A DNA stretch of 7,416 nucleotides, from NCBI GenBank assembly GCA_030824095.1, contig JAVBYK010000354.1:1-7416 (forward strand), given 5' to 3'. The notes under the pieces are model-generated. The model was given only the letters and a program-made list of their open reading frames with translations. It was not told where the DNA came from and searched no databases. Shown piece after piece: positions 6,572 through 7,416 of the stretch; within the stretch, counting starts at the first letter, position 1; each line of letters begins with the position of its first letter. The position numbers were made by a program, and so were the translations under genes. This DNA comes from a bacterium (GTDB lineage Bacteria; Pseudomonadota; Gammaproteobacteria; Burkholderiales; Burkholderiaceae_C).

Positions 6572-7416
6572 GTGATGCGCCAAGACAGCGGCGTCGATGG
6601 CGACGCCCAACGCATCTCCCAGCTCACCTGGCTCTTGTTCCTCAAAGTGTTTGACGCGCTGGAAGAAGAGATGGAGCTCACCCGCGACAGCTACACCAGC
6701 CCCATCCCCGAGCCCCTGCGCTGGCGCAACTGGGCGGCCAATGCCGAAGGCATCACCGGCGAAGCGCTGCTGAGCTTTGTCAACAATGACCTGTTTACCG
6801 CGCTGAAGAACCTGCGTGGCGATGCCCAGCGCAACCCGCGCGGCTTTGTGGTGCGCGGCGTGTTTGAAGACGCCTACAACTACATGAAAAGCGGCCACCT
6901 GCTGCGCCAGGTCATCAACAAGCTCAACGCCATCGACTTCAACCGCCAGAGCGAGCGCCACCAGTTCAACGACCTGTACGAAAAAATCCTCAAAGACCTG
7001 CAAAGCGCCGGCAACGCGGGCGAGTTTTACACGCCCCGCGCCGTCACCCAGTTCATGGTGGACATGGTCAACCCCCAGTTGGGCGAGAAGGTGCTGGACC
7101 CAGCCACCGGCACCGGCGGCTTTCTGGTCTGCGCCATCGAGCACATGCGCAAACAGGTCAACAACACCGAGCAAGAGGCCGTGCTGCAGAGTTGCATTGG
7201 CGGCGTGGAAAAGAAACAGTTGCCCCACATGCTCTGCGTCACCAACCTCATGCTGCACGGCATTGAGGTGCCCAGTCAGGTGGTGCACGGCAACACCCTG
7301 GCCCGCCCGCTGCGCGACTACACCGCCGCCGAGCGGGTGGACGTGGTGCTCACCAACCCACCCTTTGGCGGCGTGGAAGAGCCAGGCATCGAACAGGGCT
7401 ACCCTGCCGACGTGCG
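6533..7416 (+). CDS. hsdM: Type I restriction-modification DNA methyltransferase M subunit (HsdM), 3' end outside the window
   Basis: The frame is open from ATG 6533 to the window end (294 codons plus two bases), so about 200 C-terminal residues of a usual roughly 490-500-residue HsdM are missing. The protein starts MSNLSSVIKSIQDVMRQDSG. Residues 1-150 form the helical HsdM N-terminal domain. The N6-adenine methylase domain follows, with FYTPRAVTQFMV, the S-adenosylmethionine-binding motif I DPATGTGGF (189-197) and catalytic motif IV NPPF (275-278) within VVLTNPPFGG. With HsdS it would methylate adenine in the recognition site and so protect host DNA. It also forms the core that recruits HsdR. 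It is separated from hsdR by 2015 bases holding the small ORF and the AlbA_2 gene, whereas in simple type I loci the two are close. There is no strong Shine-Dalgarno sequence before the ATG; that start is supported by the conserved family N-terminus. Confidence 0.95.
   Translation, partial: MSNLSSVIKSIQDVMRQDSGVDGDAQRISQLTWLLFLKVFDALEEEMELTRDSYTSPIPEPLRWRNWAANAEGITGEALLSFVNNDLFTALKNLRGDAQRNPRGFVVRGVFEDAYNYMKSGHLLRQVINKLNAIDFNRQSERHQFNDLYEKILKDLQSAGNAGEFYTPRAVTQFMVDMVNPQLGEKVLDPATGTGGFLVCAIEHMRKQVNNTEQEAVLQSCIGGVEKKQLPHMLCVTNLMLHGIEVPSQVVHGNTLARPLRDYTAAERVDVVLTNPPFGGVEEPGIEQGYPADV

Noticed and set aside
6482..7288. A 268-codon minus-strand open frame opposite hsdM
   Set aside because: The plus strand carries HsdM with methylase motifs I and IV. 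The minus frame is low in complexity (Val, His, Ala rich) and is a shadow.
1..7416. CRISPR array, tRNA, rRNA or transposase
   Set aside because: No regularly spaced repeats, no cloverleaf-like or ribosomal RNA sequence, and no insertion-sequence ends or transposase frames were seen on either strand.

Overview
The window looks like chromosomal DNA of a GC-rich betaproteobacterium, most likely a member of the Comamonadaceae (Acidovorax/Rhodoferax/Polaromonas-like). This rests on codon use, the style of the proteins, and a short intergenic element after hsdR that resembles a repeat I recall from that family. The assignment is by recollection, not by a database search.

Layout. (1) Positions 1-681, + strand: the 3' part of a membrane-linked class III adenylate cyclase with all catalytic residues visible. 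(2) Positions 703-1875, - strand: a complete membrane-bound diguanylate cyclase with a GGEEF active site and an intact RxxD inhibitory site, convergent with the cyclase. (3) Positions 1876-2024: a divergent intergenic region with three mutually complementary GC-rich arms that could form alternative hairpins ahead of hsdR. (4) Positions 2025-7416, + strand: a type I restriction-modification locus. It holds hsdR (2025-4517), an inserted gene for an AlbA_2/Schlafen-like plus GHKL-type ATPase protein (4693-6432), and the 5' 294 codons of hsdM (6533 to the window end). hsdS is not in the window and would be expected downstream.

The most unusual structure is at the hsdR/insert junction. The first 13 codons of hsdM are present twice, at 4598-4636 and 6533-6571, with only two synonymous differences. 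The upstream copy opens a 32-codon ORF that ends in an ATGA overlap with the start of the AlbA_2 gene. The AlbA_2 gene therefore sits between direct repeats of the hsdM start, 1935 bp apart. It may be translationally coupled to a vestigial HsdM N-terminal peptide, and recombination between the repeats would excise it and leave an intact hsdM.

Working model (inference). HsdR and HsdM, with an HsdS further on, form an EcoAI/EcoEI-like type I enzyme. The embedded AlbA_2-ATPase protein would be an accessory that regulates or guards the system, in the way the PrrC anticodon nuclease is embedded in the EcoPrrI locus. The upstream second-messenger genes look like unrelated neighbours.
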